Shown here: positions 25,410 to 35,611 of the stretch, one piece after another
Position numbering within the stretch: position 1 is the stretch's first letter
Layout: every line of letters begins with the position of its first letter
Origin: Musa acuminata AAA Group
Lineage: Eukaryota; Streptophyta; Magnoliopsida; Zingiberales; Musaceae
NCBI RefSeq assembly: GCF_036884655.1
Contig: NC_088335.1
Location: 45,750,501-45,814,500 of the forward strand
DNA: 64,000 nt
Direction: 5' to 3'
Made by a program: the position numbers and the translations under genes
The notes under the pieces: generated by a model
What the model was told of the DNA's origin: nothing
Database searches by the model: none
The model's input: the letters and a program-made list of their open reading frames with translations, nothing else

Positions 25410-25770
25410 ACAATAAACAGTAAATATAATAAAGAAAATTTTACTAATTGTACAAATGATAGTGCGCAGAAGCAGGTGGAGCTTGAGATTTGTAGTTCAG
25501 ATTCATTTAAGTCGAACTCTTCTACTCAAAGAATGTCAGTAGGTGGTCCCGAGTCTACTAACGCAGATGATCGAAAGGAATAGCAATATTTCATAGCTAA
25601 GGATAGACCACGGAGAGATATTCGACCACCACAAAGATATGTAAATTTGGTTGCATATGCTTTGTTTGTTGCAGAAGAGACAAGTGAAGTTGGTGAGCTT
25701 ACTTCCTACTCAGATATAGTTTCTTGTGATAATTCCTTGTGGGAAAATTGGTTCCAAAAACTAAATTTTA
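25410..25770 (+). pseudogene. Ty1/copia polyprotein fragment
   Basis: One frame reads from SAQKQVELEICSSDSFKS through a TAG (25581-25583) to RPRRDIRPPQRYVN, AYALFVAEETSEVGE and SYSDIVSCDNS. This is the linker between integrase and reverse transcriptase in copia elements, which normally continues into the start of the reverse transcriptase. Similarity fades after about 25760. There are no flanking LTRs nearby. Confidence 0.75.
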
Positions 25771-28680
25771 ATACTATTTTCCTCAATAATATATATATAT
25801 ATAGTAGAAAAAAAAATATTAGGATATTTTTATGTAATATTTCATCTTCATATTTTATCATTCGGTTTTTCATTAATCAAAAGATAAATTTTGATTCTAT
25901 TTTATTATTTCAACAAGTTTTGTAATAAATGTAACTTTATGAGAACTATATTTTGTTTTATTTCTTCAAAAATAATTATGTATTTTTTCAAGATTAAATT
26001 GGATTCTAAGAACAGTTCTATAATTTTGAGAGAATCTATTGGTAGGTTCCATTTGTAGTTGGATGTACATTTATGATCATTATTAGGGTAGTATTTCCAT
26101 TTCATCATCATAGAATGATCTAAACTTGACAATATTCATTAATTTAATATGATATTATAGTGAAAATTCATGAGCTTTAATCAAATTAATCATTCAACAT
26201 AAGTTTGAAGTATTGAGTTTGTGCCATTTTGGAGGAGTATTAAGAATATAAGTGCATTAATTTTTACCTTACTTGTCAACTTAAGCTTTTAGATTGTTTG
26301 ACAATGATCAATTATTTAATTATAATTTTTCAGTAAGTAAAATAGTAAATAAATAAAGGATATCTTAATAAAAAATTGAAATTGTAATTAAGGTGAGAAT
26401 AGTGTCAAATATGATCATTATGAGATCACCAAAATTAACAACAAAAACATATTTCTCCTTTGTATTTATTTGGTAGCTCAGATGGTTGTGTATCCATAAT
26501 CTTTTTCATTGTATGGATGGATCTAATAAATGAACCCTTACTGTGCCCACAACTCCTTTAATTTTATACATTTCCTCTCCCCCCATGTGGGGGTTTGATG
26601 CTTTTAATTGTATTGGAAAAACAAAAAAGTGAGAGAAGAGATAATAATAATAATAATAAAACTTCAAAACTCATGAATTCAGGTTGAACATAATGGCCAA
26701 TTTCCAAGATATGCAAGATCTGGAAGGTTCCAGTACCAAAGGGTTTTTAAATTATCTCTATCCACTTGTAACAGTGAAGAAAGAATCCAACTCAAAGAAC
26801 TCCAAAAGAGAAAGGTGGAATGTCCATGTCATATCTTCAATTGCTTTTTTGATTGCCAACACAAGATTCCTTTTGGACACTGATATGTTCTTGAATTTAG
26901 AGGCATGCTTCAAAAGGCCAAAAGATGAGTCATTAAGATGAAACAGAACCAAATTGTAGGTGATGTTCCAACATTGTCTTTTGTAAATGTCATATTAGGT
27001 TACTTACAACTAAGTACCTCCATTATGGCATATTTATAATTCAAAATATGAGCTCAATAGACATGAGTGTGAAAGCAATATCAGAATAAATTTACTTGTG
27101 TTGTTTGATCTTTGTAAAATTAGTTTCTTTATCTTTTGGGGTCCTTGAGATGTTTGGCATTAATTCATATGAAAACATGATGGAACAAGTAAATATGTCA
27201 AAGTCAGAGCATCTTTGGGAGTCAACCCATGCTACTGTTGCAGAAGAATTCATAAAATAAGCAGCTGATTAGGTATTAAAGATGGTTGATGGGTTTGGTC
27301 CTCATTTGTAAAGCTTGAAAGAGATGCCAATGCCAATTATTTTGTGTTGCTTGAAGAGTATCAATCTTGGGAAAATGTTAACAAAGTCATCTTCCTCTTC
27401 CATGGAATTTGAATGGCAGCAATTCATCTTGGTACTAGCTAATGAAAACATACTAAAGGACACTTTTTGGAGAACAGGCCATGGTGTAAGGCAACTTGCC
27501 TACTGAAGTTGAAGTGCAGACAGGGTTCAAGTTCTGTAACACCATTTGGTTAAGATTATGTTGTCACAGATTAGACAAGAAGTTTGAGTTTAATCAGAAT
27601 TAGACCTGAATATGGTTTATGCAACACAAAATTCATAAGATTATTAGACCATTAATCACAAGATTTATCAAGATTTTGATTCAAGTGAAGGAAATACCTT
27701 CAGATATTTGGAGATAAATGCAGCTGCAGCATTCTCTATGTAAGCTGGAAGCCTTGCTCACAGCCTTACTTGCTTACCACTCATAGATAGCACATGATAT
27801 GCTTTGAAATACCCACCACATAAAGCTCTTTTTGGATGATGGATGAAGGAGAATTCTCTTCAATCCAAATCCTTTTCACTGTAAGGGAACATGTCAAAAG
27901 TTACAATGATGATTTGTTATGCTGCAAGCATTTCACTTCTGGTTTTGCTGGAAATCCATTAGATTGAGACTGTTAACTGATTCAGATGATTAGGAATAAT
28001 TCCAAAACCCTTCCACCTCACCTATCAATATTATATCACCCTTCTGCATCACATCATATAAATGACATAGAAGAAAAAACCCCAGCAGTGCCCCTTTCAC
28101 TCACATTATCTTTGAGATGTCAGCATCAAGTGTCAGCAAACAGTCACCAATTAGTTCCAACATCTTCCAATAAATTTCAAGTTAGGTATATGTGGGTTAG
28201 TAAACCTCACTGGTTGTCAGGCCTTAATCAGTAAATAAAACAGTTCCCAGCAATAATGATGATCAAACTACTTCAGATGATGGATGCAGAAATGTATGTG
28301 GCATTTTCTATACACTTCTAGAGCATGGTTCCATGATACATCACCAGACAAGTATCAAGATGCTGAAATCTGCACATTAGTACATGAATTAATGAATTGC
28401 TTGTGCATTAAAACTAGTCATGGACAGAAAAATCCAAGAATATGTAAGAGAGACATGACCATAAGAAATGCTGATGAGATACTGATTCATAAGAAATGCC
28501 TTCACTAGAAGAATGCAGACAAGGTGAGACATGACCAGAAGATTCAACTGCCATAAAAGTGATTTTTATCTGCTTCAAGTTCTTTGGATAAAATATTTTA
28601 TTGTCTTTTTTTCTTCATGAAAAAAAAACCTAATAACTGATGCAAAAGAGAAGATTCATCTGTCACATAGACAGAAGTAC
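25771..28680. other. AT-rich intergenic region, no gene seen
   Basis: Low-complexity, AT-rich DNA with short open frames only (largest about 90 codons) and no recognisable product on either strand. A short (AT)n occurs near 25790-25802 and an (ATA)n near 26642. Confidence 0.5.
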
Positions 28681-29741
28681 TTTGGGATCCTATTAGAGTT
28701 GTTTTTTCTCTTTTTGATGAAAATTTTAATTTTTAAGAGTGATATAAAAGACATGTTTGATAACTTTATCTCTATTATTTTTCGCGTCAAGAAGTTATCT
28801 CTAATAATTTTGTGAGAAAAAAAGCCTATTTCACTTTTTTGGAATTATATCTCTGAACTTTGTACCTTTCAGATCTTCTAATCTTTTTGGGAAATAAAAT
28901 TATTATCAGCTAATGAGATTATGTGCTTTTGAAATAGACCCAAATGACAGTAAATATATCATGACAAAATTAAAATCCAAATAATAATGGAAAAAACTTA
29001 TTTCTTTCACTTCTTTTGAAAATATTTCTCTAAGATTTGTGTGGATCAGATTTTCTAATCTCCTCGAGAATTAAAATTCTTATTAACTAAAAATAAATAA
29101 ATATTTTCATGAAATTTATACTTTTAAAGGGACCCAAAAAGCCTATTTAAACTTAAAGACTGATACAAAATACATGCTTGATAACTTCATATCTACATTT
29201 GCTTGTAGAAATTACTTCTAATAATTTTGAAACAAAAAATATATTTCATTTTTTTGAACCAAAATAATACTAGAAAAAATTTATTTCTTCCATTATTTTT
29301 TTAGTTCTCTAAAATTTAAGCCCCGATAGCTCTTCGAATCTTTACGAGAACTAAAACTCTTACCAACTGAAAATGAAGAAATATTTTCATGAAACACATC
29401 CTTTTAAAAGAGACCAAACACCAAATAGTACTATACAAAAAAGAATTATTTCATCCACTATTTATAGAATATTTGCTATAAAATTAATTTCCTTTAATCT
29501 CCTAATCTTCTCAGTAATTAAAATTATTACCAGATTAAAATGAACAAATATTTTCAATCAATACATATTTTTATATGAGACTAAATACAGATATCACAAA
29601 AAAAATTTCATTTTTTAGAACTTAAATAATACTATACAAAAATAATTAATTCTTCCACTATTTTCGGAAATATGTATCTAAGCTTTGTGTCCATTGATCT
29701 AAATATTTTCTCAACTATTAAACTATTAGCAGACTAAAATG

Positions 29742-29777
<36 letters not shown>

Positions 29778-29849
29778 TTTAAAAAAAGGAGACCCAAAAA
29801 CCAATATAGATCAAAACAAAAGGTATTTTCAACACATTAAAATTAAAAA

Positions 29850-29920
29850 TGCACCAGCCGGGAATCGAACCCGGGTCTGTACCGTGGCAGGGTACTATTC
29901 TACCACTAGACCACTGGTGC
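29850..29920 (-). tRNA. tRNA-Gly (anticodon GCC), copy 1
   Basis: Minus-strand 71-nt cloverleaf: acceptor arm GCACCAG pairing with CTGGTGC, A box TGGTCTAGTGG, anticodon loop with GCC inside CCTGCCACGG, B box GGTTCGATTCC, discriminator A at 29850. No intron; CCA not encoded, as expected for a nuclear gene. A T-run (29844-29848) follows on the minus strand as Pol III terminator, and a CAA motif lies about 10 bp upstream. Confidence 0.97.
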
Positions 29921-30201
29921 GATGATGAATTGTTTTTGACAAATATTTATTTCACAAAATATCCTACATTTTTAGAACTTAAATAATACTATACAAAAGA
30001 ATTAATTCTTCAACTATTTTCGAAAATATGTATCTAAACTTTTCGTTCATTGATCTAAATATTTTCTCAACTATTAAACTATTAGCATACTAAAATGAAT
30101 AAATTATATATATATATATATACTTTAAAAAAAGGAGACCCAAAAACCAATATAGATTTAAACAAAAGGTCTTTTCAACACATTAAAATTAAAATTAAAA
30201 T

Positions 30202-30272
30202 TGCACCAGCCGGGAATCGAACCCGGGTCTGTACCGTGGCAGGGTACTATTCTACCACTAGACCACTGGTGC
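30202..30272 (-). tRNA. tRNA-Gly (anticodon GCC), copy 2
   Basis: Identical over the tRNA body to the copy at 29850-29920 and 352 bp away in the same orientation. A TTTT terminator lies just downstream on the minus strand and a CAA motif about 8 bp upstream. The flanks are also near-identical, so the tRNA was copied with its surroundings. Confidence 0.97.
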
Positions 30273-30290
30273 GATGTTGGATAATTTATC

Positions 30291-31635
30291 ATAATATCTG
30301 TATATATACATGTACATAAATTATATGTTAGTTTGTATTAATGTTAATATAGCTTTTAGCATGCAGATCACAACCAGACGCCAACAACAGAGCATACTCT
30401 GCAATGTTCATCCTCTCTCGTTGGTAACACAATGAAGAGCACTCTGAGAAAGCAATCCGAACTCCATCACCATTAATGGACAGCAGCAGTAGTACTGCAA
30501 GCTGCTAGCTTCTCCTTCCCCAGCTATCATGGAGACTTCTCAGTTCTCTCCACTGCAATCATCCCTCACTTCTCCTGCTTGACACAAACAACAATGGTAA
30601 CTGACAGACTCCATGAAGCAACTGCAAATGGCTTGACTCATCTCTTCTCCAACACATCTCTCCTCAGAGAGTTTGAGAGCCCTCATGCATGCTTCCTCCC
30701 ACAGATCTACACGAGAATTGGATCCTCCACTGCTGTACTCATGGCAACAGTTCATCTTGGATCCCGAGTTTACCTGCTGTTGTGTCACAAGAGAAGAGGC
30801 CAAGAGATAATTTAGCTGAGGCTTGCAACACGATTCCCTGCCACTGCCTGCTGTGTTGCCTGGTAGATAACTTAACAGTGTTTCCTTATCATTGCGGGAC
30901 GAAGATTGAGATAAAGATAGGAAGAATCACACAGTGAAAAGCCATGCCTGAATCAAATCAAGGTTTGAGTGGGTGAAGCAAGCTAAGCTGATGAACTCTT
31001 CTTAACCCTTAGAAGTTAAAGGGTTAACCTTATACATAATCTCATGCTTAAACTTATGCATCATATTGTCGGAGTCTTAACTACTGAGTTCCACAATGTA
31101 CTCGAACGAAGGTAAAAGGAAGAAAAAGGACACTGAAAAGGGAGTGTTAACTATTGAGTTCCACATGTACTCGAATGATGGTAAAAAGAAAGAAAAAAAG
31201 GACAATGAAAAGGGTTGAGTATAGATAAAGCTTTCATTCCACATTTTCTGCATGGTGATGCTAATTATGAACAAGGAAGGAGACACAGAAGCATAAGACT
31301 GTGGTACTCTCTTGCTAGTCGTCTGGGCTTGAGGACAAACCCACATGTCCCATTCAAAGAACACACTAGAATTCGAGTTTTGTCTGCCTAGATCGTCTTC
31401 TGCTGCTACTGCCATCTTTTATCTCCTTGAACACATTTGTCGCTTCAGAGATTGATTCTTTTACCTTTTTTGAAATGCAGTAAATTCTGACATTTTGCCT
31501 CCTTGAACTCGGATTTTGCTCATTTAAATTAGGTGAGATGAGCTTCCACAATATATTTTCTTACTAAACCATAGTTGAGCTACGCATTGCTCATTATCCA
31601 AGCTCCAAGTCCTCCTTCATTGGCTCTTGCCTCCA
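30291..31635. other. Intergenic region with a 70-bp direct repeat
   Basis: No recognisable gene. An 87-codon minus-strand frame at 30803-30540 (cysteine-rich, MNCCHEY) has no family I know and no supporting signals. A direct repeat occupies about 31077-31142 and 31148-31215, both running TTAACTA-YTGAGTTCCACA to GAAAAGGG. Confidence 0.4.
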
Positions 31636-31639
31636 TATT

Positions 31640-31835
31640 CATCTGCAGCATTCTCTCTCTCTCTCACACACACACACATTCATAGAGTAGCAACAGTAGT
31701 AGCGGCTAGCAGGACTAGGAAGAAGATGATGCGAGTGGTTAAAACTAGGGGGTAATGAGTTGCAACATTCGATATATTGGATGGAGAACACACAGAGTAC
31801 CTTTCAACATCAAATGCCCGTCTCACACACGCACA

Positions 31836-31867
<32 letters not shown>

Positions 31868-32365
31868 TAACAGTAGTAGCAGTTAGCACATCACTAAGAA
31901 GAAGATTGGGTGACTGAATAAACAAGAGGTAGTATGTTGCAATATCCGATACATCAGATGGAGAACACACAGAGCAGCTTTTGACATCAAGTGCCCTTCT
32001 CTCTCTCTCGCACAGAGTAATAGCAGCTAGCAGACTAAGAAGAACATGAGGCGACTGGTTAAGCTAGCCAAGACGTAATATGTTGCAACATATAACCCAT
32101 CAGATGGAGAACACCTTTCGACATTAAATGCCCTTATCTCTCTCTCTCTCTCTCTCTCTCTCACCAGATGGATAGATAGATAGAGAGTCATTACAGTAGT
32201 AGAAGCTAGAAGACTAAGAAGCTGAGGTGACTGATTAAAATAAGAGTTAATATCAATATTTAATACATCAGATGGAGAAGAACGTACAGACACACAGAGA
32301 GAGCAACAGTAGTAGCATCCAGCAGACCGACCAAGAAGAAGATGGGGTAACTGGTTAAAACAAGT
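31640..32365 (-). repeat. About five tandem copies of the exchanger gene's 3' flank
   Basis: Read on the minus strand, units of roughly 120-180 bp repeat the order: ACCAGTYACCCCATCTTCTTC, a TAGTC-TGCTAGC-GCTACTACTGTTRCTCTCTC segment, a GA/CT microsatellite of varying length, GGGCATTTGATGT-GAAAGG, GTGTTCTCCATCTGATG, and a TATTGCAACATA segment. Approximate units: 32365-32246, 32245-32071, 32070-31926, 31925-31746, 31745-31640. The first unit begins about 45 bp past the exchanger stop codon, so the array probably lies in its 3' untranslated region. Length differences come mainly from the microsatellite part. Confidence 0.8.
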
Positions 32366-32408
32366 AGAGCACAAACGGAGAATGCAAGAAAAGCTAGAGT
32401 TCCTAAAG

Positions 32409-34034
32409 TCACACCACCAGCCCAAGGCTCTGGGAGAGCCTCAGGGACAGGTAGCACAAGCAGATAAGCAACAGGCCAACTCCCATCACCCTCTCCAGCT
32501 TCATGTCCTTCCTCGCCAACGTCGCCAGGGCCCACAACAATCCCCCGTTCGTGAATCTCAAGATCTCAAGCACGGCTGTCCCAACTGGGATCACAATAGA
32601 ATCTGGGTGCAGTGCCCGGGCTGACATCACCAGGGACAACCCCAGCCCAGCCACTGTGTTGAAGATCGGCCCTGCGTAGTACCCTGAGATTGCGACCTGA
32701 GCTCCATCTCTTCCCCCACTCATGGCCATTGCCACATTTGACATGAGGTCTCCAATGGAGTTGCCCCATGCAAGCACTGTGAGCCCTAGGATTGCAGGGT
32801 TCACTGCAAGAATGTAGTCCAAGGATACCAGCAGCCCGACCAACTCCTCGGCTGCGATGTAAGTGCACAGAACACTCATCAAGAACCCTCCTGCTAACCA
32901 AGGGTACAAGCCCTTCCTTGGTGGACTCTCCCTCATGGTGGAGTGCAGTGCAAGGAGACCTGAAACACCGCCGACCGGGCTTTCATAGAGACATATGGTG
33001 AAACCATCATGGGATCCTATTCCCCTTCTCTTGGAACTGCACAGGGCTGTCACAAAGATGGGTGCTAATGTGGCCGAAGAGACGGCATACATCCCTGACC
33101 ACCTCTGCTCTGACACATCCGGTATGGTTAGCATCCATGGCAGATCGAGAGGCTTGTCTATGAGGTAAAGCAACAACTTCAAACATGGCGAAGCCATTGC
33201 CTGAAGCCAACAGTAGGTTGACGAGTCCTGGCCATCCGTTTCTTCTTCTTCCTTTTCCAGGATCGACGTCGCCAGGTCGTCGTACTTCTGCCGATAGAAG
33301 TACGTCACCGACACCACCGAGGCGTATACGAGGTACAGGGAGGCAAAAGCCATTGCACCCCAGATGGTGATCCTCCCAACCAGTAGGATCATGAGGAGGG
33401 ACGAGAGCACGACGATGAAGAAGCACACATCACGGACGACGCTCGACTTGTCGATGCGTACCGACCGGGAAGAAGAGGGAGAACAGAGGTTGATGACGCC
33501 GATGACGACACAGGAGACAAAGAACGAGCCACCCAGCACGCTTCTCAGCCCCAGCTCACCGGAGCCGAAGCTGAACGACACGATGCTGGCCAGCACATCA
33601 GGCGAGCCATTACCCAGTGACAGGAGCGTTGCACCAGCTACAACAGGAGAGAGGTTAAGAACCCTAGACAAGTCCTCCGCCGAGGAGCACAAGTACTGCG
33701 AGGCTCTGTTGCCCAACAAGTGGAACAACACGAGAACCCACAGGGCAAGGAGAGCACAGGCTAATGGAGGATGACTCCCGAAGAGGCAGTAGTAGAGGTG
33801 GAGATCGTTCACGTAGCGCTGCGACAAGCATGGACTGTAGCCGCCGATGTAAAGGCACTCGGAATGGTTGTATTTGAGCTTGTGCAGGCCGGCGCAGCCG
33901 GGGAGAGCCTGAGTGCTTGTGACATGGACAGAGGTGGTAGGAGAACGGATATGGGACGTGAAGAAGAAGCACAAGGGGAGGAGGAAAGTTGTGTTCACCA
34001 AGGCTTTGAACTTCTCTGAGACCACAAATGCCAT
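32409..34034 (-). CDS. Cation/calcium exchanger (CCX, NCKX-like)
   Basis: Membrane antiporter that exchanges Ca2+ or other cations against K+/Na+/H+, usually at the tonoplast or endomembranes. Single exon, 541 residues, normal for plant CCX proteins, which are often intronless. A signal-like hydrophobic N-terminus (about 11-26) is followed by an extracytosolic cysteine-containing segment, then two clusters of membrane helices separated by an acidic loop (EKEEEETDGQD). The two ion-binding alpha repeats are intact: GNGSPD at 141-146 (context SAEDLSRVLNLSP...GATLLSLGNGSPDVLAS) and GNSIGD at 424-429 (context LGLTVLAWGNSIGDLMSN). The start at 34034 is the first ATG; the codon before it is TTG. Which CCX subgroup (CCX1-5) I cannot tell by eye. 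Confidence 0.93.
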   Translation of the reverse strand: MAFVVSEKFKALVNTTFLLPLCFFFTSHIRSPTTSVHVTSTQALPGCAGLHKLKYNHSECLYIGGYSPCLSQRYVNDLHLYYCLFGSHPPLACALLALWVLVLFHLLGNRASQYLCSSAEDLSRVLNLSPVVAGATLLSLGNGSPDVLASIVSFSFGSGELGLRSVLGGSFFVSCVVIGVINLCSPSSSRSVRIDKSSVVRDVCFFIVVLSSLLMILLVGRITIWGAMAFASLYLVYASVVSVTYFYRQKYDDLATSILEKEEEETDGQDSSTYCWLQAMASPCLKLLLYLIDKPLDLPWMLTIPDVSEQRWSGMYAVSSATLAPIFVTALCSSKRRGIGSHDGFTICLYESPVGGVSGLLALHSTMRESPPRKGLYPWLAGGFLMSVLCTYIAAEELVGLLVSLDYILAVNPAILGLTVLAWGNSIGDLMSNVAMAMSGGRDGAQVAISGYYAGPIFNTVAGLGLSLVMSARALHPDSIVIPVGTAVLEILRFTNGGLLWALATLARKDMKLERVMGVGLLLICLCYLSLRLSQSLGLVV

Positions 34035-34126
34035 CAACTTGTGCGGTATGTCTGCACAATCAAGAGAAGTTCATTGGAGTTAAAGGAAGATTTAATGAGA
34101 GTGGGAAGAAACATGGAATTCTCAGA

Positions 34127-34134
34127 TATTTATA
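34127..34134 (-). promoter_or_regulatory. TATA box of the exchanger gene
   Basis: TATAAATA on the minus strand 93 bp upstream of the ATG at 34034, implying a leader of about 60-70 nt. A run of nine or more G follows at about 34167. Confidence 0.55.
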
Positions 34135-35611
34135 GCCAAAATTTTGTCCTACTAGATCATGTCTGCGGGGGGGGGGGAAGGTCTATATCACAGCTAAAGG
34201 GGAAAATATTACAGTACAAAGGACTGCAATACGTTTTTGCCTCCGCTGTGGACAAAAGTAGGATGTTTCCAGGAAACTGCAGGAGAGCTACCACACAAAA
34301 TGCACACAGAAGTTTACATCTAAGGATGAAAGTTGATGTTTCGACAAACTCTCAGTTATGTGGCACATCGAACAGCAGAAGATTGGCCTCTCATGCTCCA
34401 CTTGATCCCAGTTTTCTGCATTCACAGAATCAAAGAGGGCCATTCTACCGTCGCTATCGTGAGTAGTTCTTGTGGCAGTGACTGCATGGTTTTGATATTG
34501 TATGTGAAAAATGGGAGTGATCAGATGATGCAAATCAGCAAATCATTTAAGAATTAGATTGGACACGCAAGAAACATCTCCCACCATCACCGTTCATTTT
34601 TAAATCCCAATTTTTTTCACTCTATATAAACATTTTCTTTTTATTTTGCAATAATAATTAGCTTGTGATTTAAGAAATATGATATATATTTATATATACA
34701 CACACACTTCACAATAATATTTTTGAATTTAAACATTTTCATTATTATTTTTACTACTCTCATTGGATGAGGCAAGTTAATAACATTAATAATTACAAGA
34801 AAAGATAGAGGAATACATAACAAGATTTTACTAAAAATAATAAAATTCTAATATTTAATTTAATTAAAGATATTATTTTGGGTGCATCTGTATAAGAAGT
34901 GTGATATTATCAAAAGGAAGACTTCGACATTATTTGTTCGAGGGTTGAGATGGATTCGGGTGTATACTCTATGATCAATATGCATGAAGATTACGATTGA
35001 ACAAGGTTCGTGACGTGATTTCTTCGATGCTCAAGTCAAAAAGCCGATAAAGGTGAAATAATTTTAATGAATAATCATTGGCTTAATTTATCATCGTCTA
35101 ATAGGTATTTTATTGATTTGTCATATGTTTAGCTTTTAATTGTATGAATATTTTCGCTATTGACACATTTCTTTGGTAGACATTATTGATTACTCACCTA
35201 TACAAATCAATATCGCTAACATCTCCCACCTCTCTTCCCCATAATGCCATTGCAAGTAGGTGTAGATCAACATCACAAGTGCCTTGATGTTGCCCATTGG
35301 CAATCTTAATGGTGTCTCCCTCTCTCTCTCCAATTAGCCATTGATTCATACACAAGCACCGCAAACTTGGTAATCTTTCACAGGTGTTGTAGATTTGGTA
35401 ATTTTGATGCCAACCAAGGAGAAGAGACAAAAGGCAACAGGAGAAAAGGGGGATGCTTTTGTGAATGGGGTTCTTTTTCTTGCTTGGAATCTGCCTTCTT
35501 CCCTTGCCTTCCATCGGGAGAAAGAAGTAGGAGGGTGTGTGAGCGAGAGAGAGAGAGAGAGAGGTAAAAAGCCCCACCTTTTTGGTGAGGAAGCAAGGGG
35601 GATACGGGAGG
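34135..35611. other. Divergent intergenic region between CCX and the E2 gene
   Basis: Upstream flanks of two outward-pointing genes. It contains AT-rich DNA (34570-34870), a possible retroelement-derived patch at about 34870-35050 that I could not assign, and a (GA)n tract at 35543-35563 close to the start of the E2 gene, probably in its leader. No additional gene recognised. Confidence 0.4.

Larger units (their letters stand above)
28690..30290. repeat. Decayed AT-rich tandem array carrying the tRNA-Gly pair
   Basis: A recurring block (homopolymer A, then a paragraph like ATAATACTATACAAAAA, TTCTTCCACTATTTT, AAATATGTATCTAAG, TCTAATCTTCTC, ATTAAAATTATTA, GACTAAAATGAA, TTTTAAAGAGACCCAAA) is seen at about 28820, 28970, 29250, 29430, 29600 and 29955. 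The first four copies are diverged and lack a tRNA. The last two (about 29590-29942 and 29943-30290, offset 352 bp) are close copies and each contains a tRNA gene. Confidence 0.75.

Noticed and set aside
30540..30803. 87-codon cysteine-containing minus-strand frame
   Set aside because: No signal peptide, family pattern or gene signals; the opposite strand is equally open.
32027..32425. 132-codon minus-strand frame after the exchanger gene
   Set aside because: Runs through the tandem 3'-flank repeats and GA tract; composition is microsatellite-driven.
33664..34059. 131-codon minus-strand frame inside the exchanger gene
   Set aside because: An alternative frame of the CCX coding region, which has clear exchanger motifs in its own frame.
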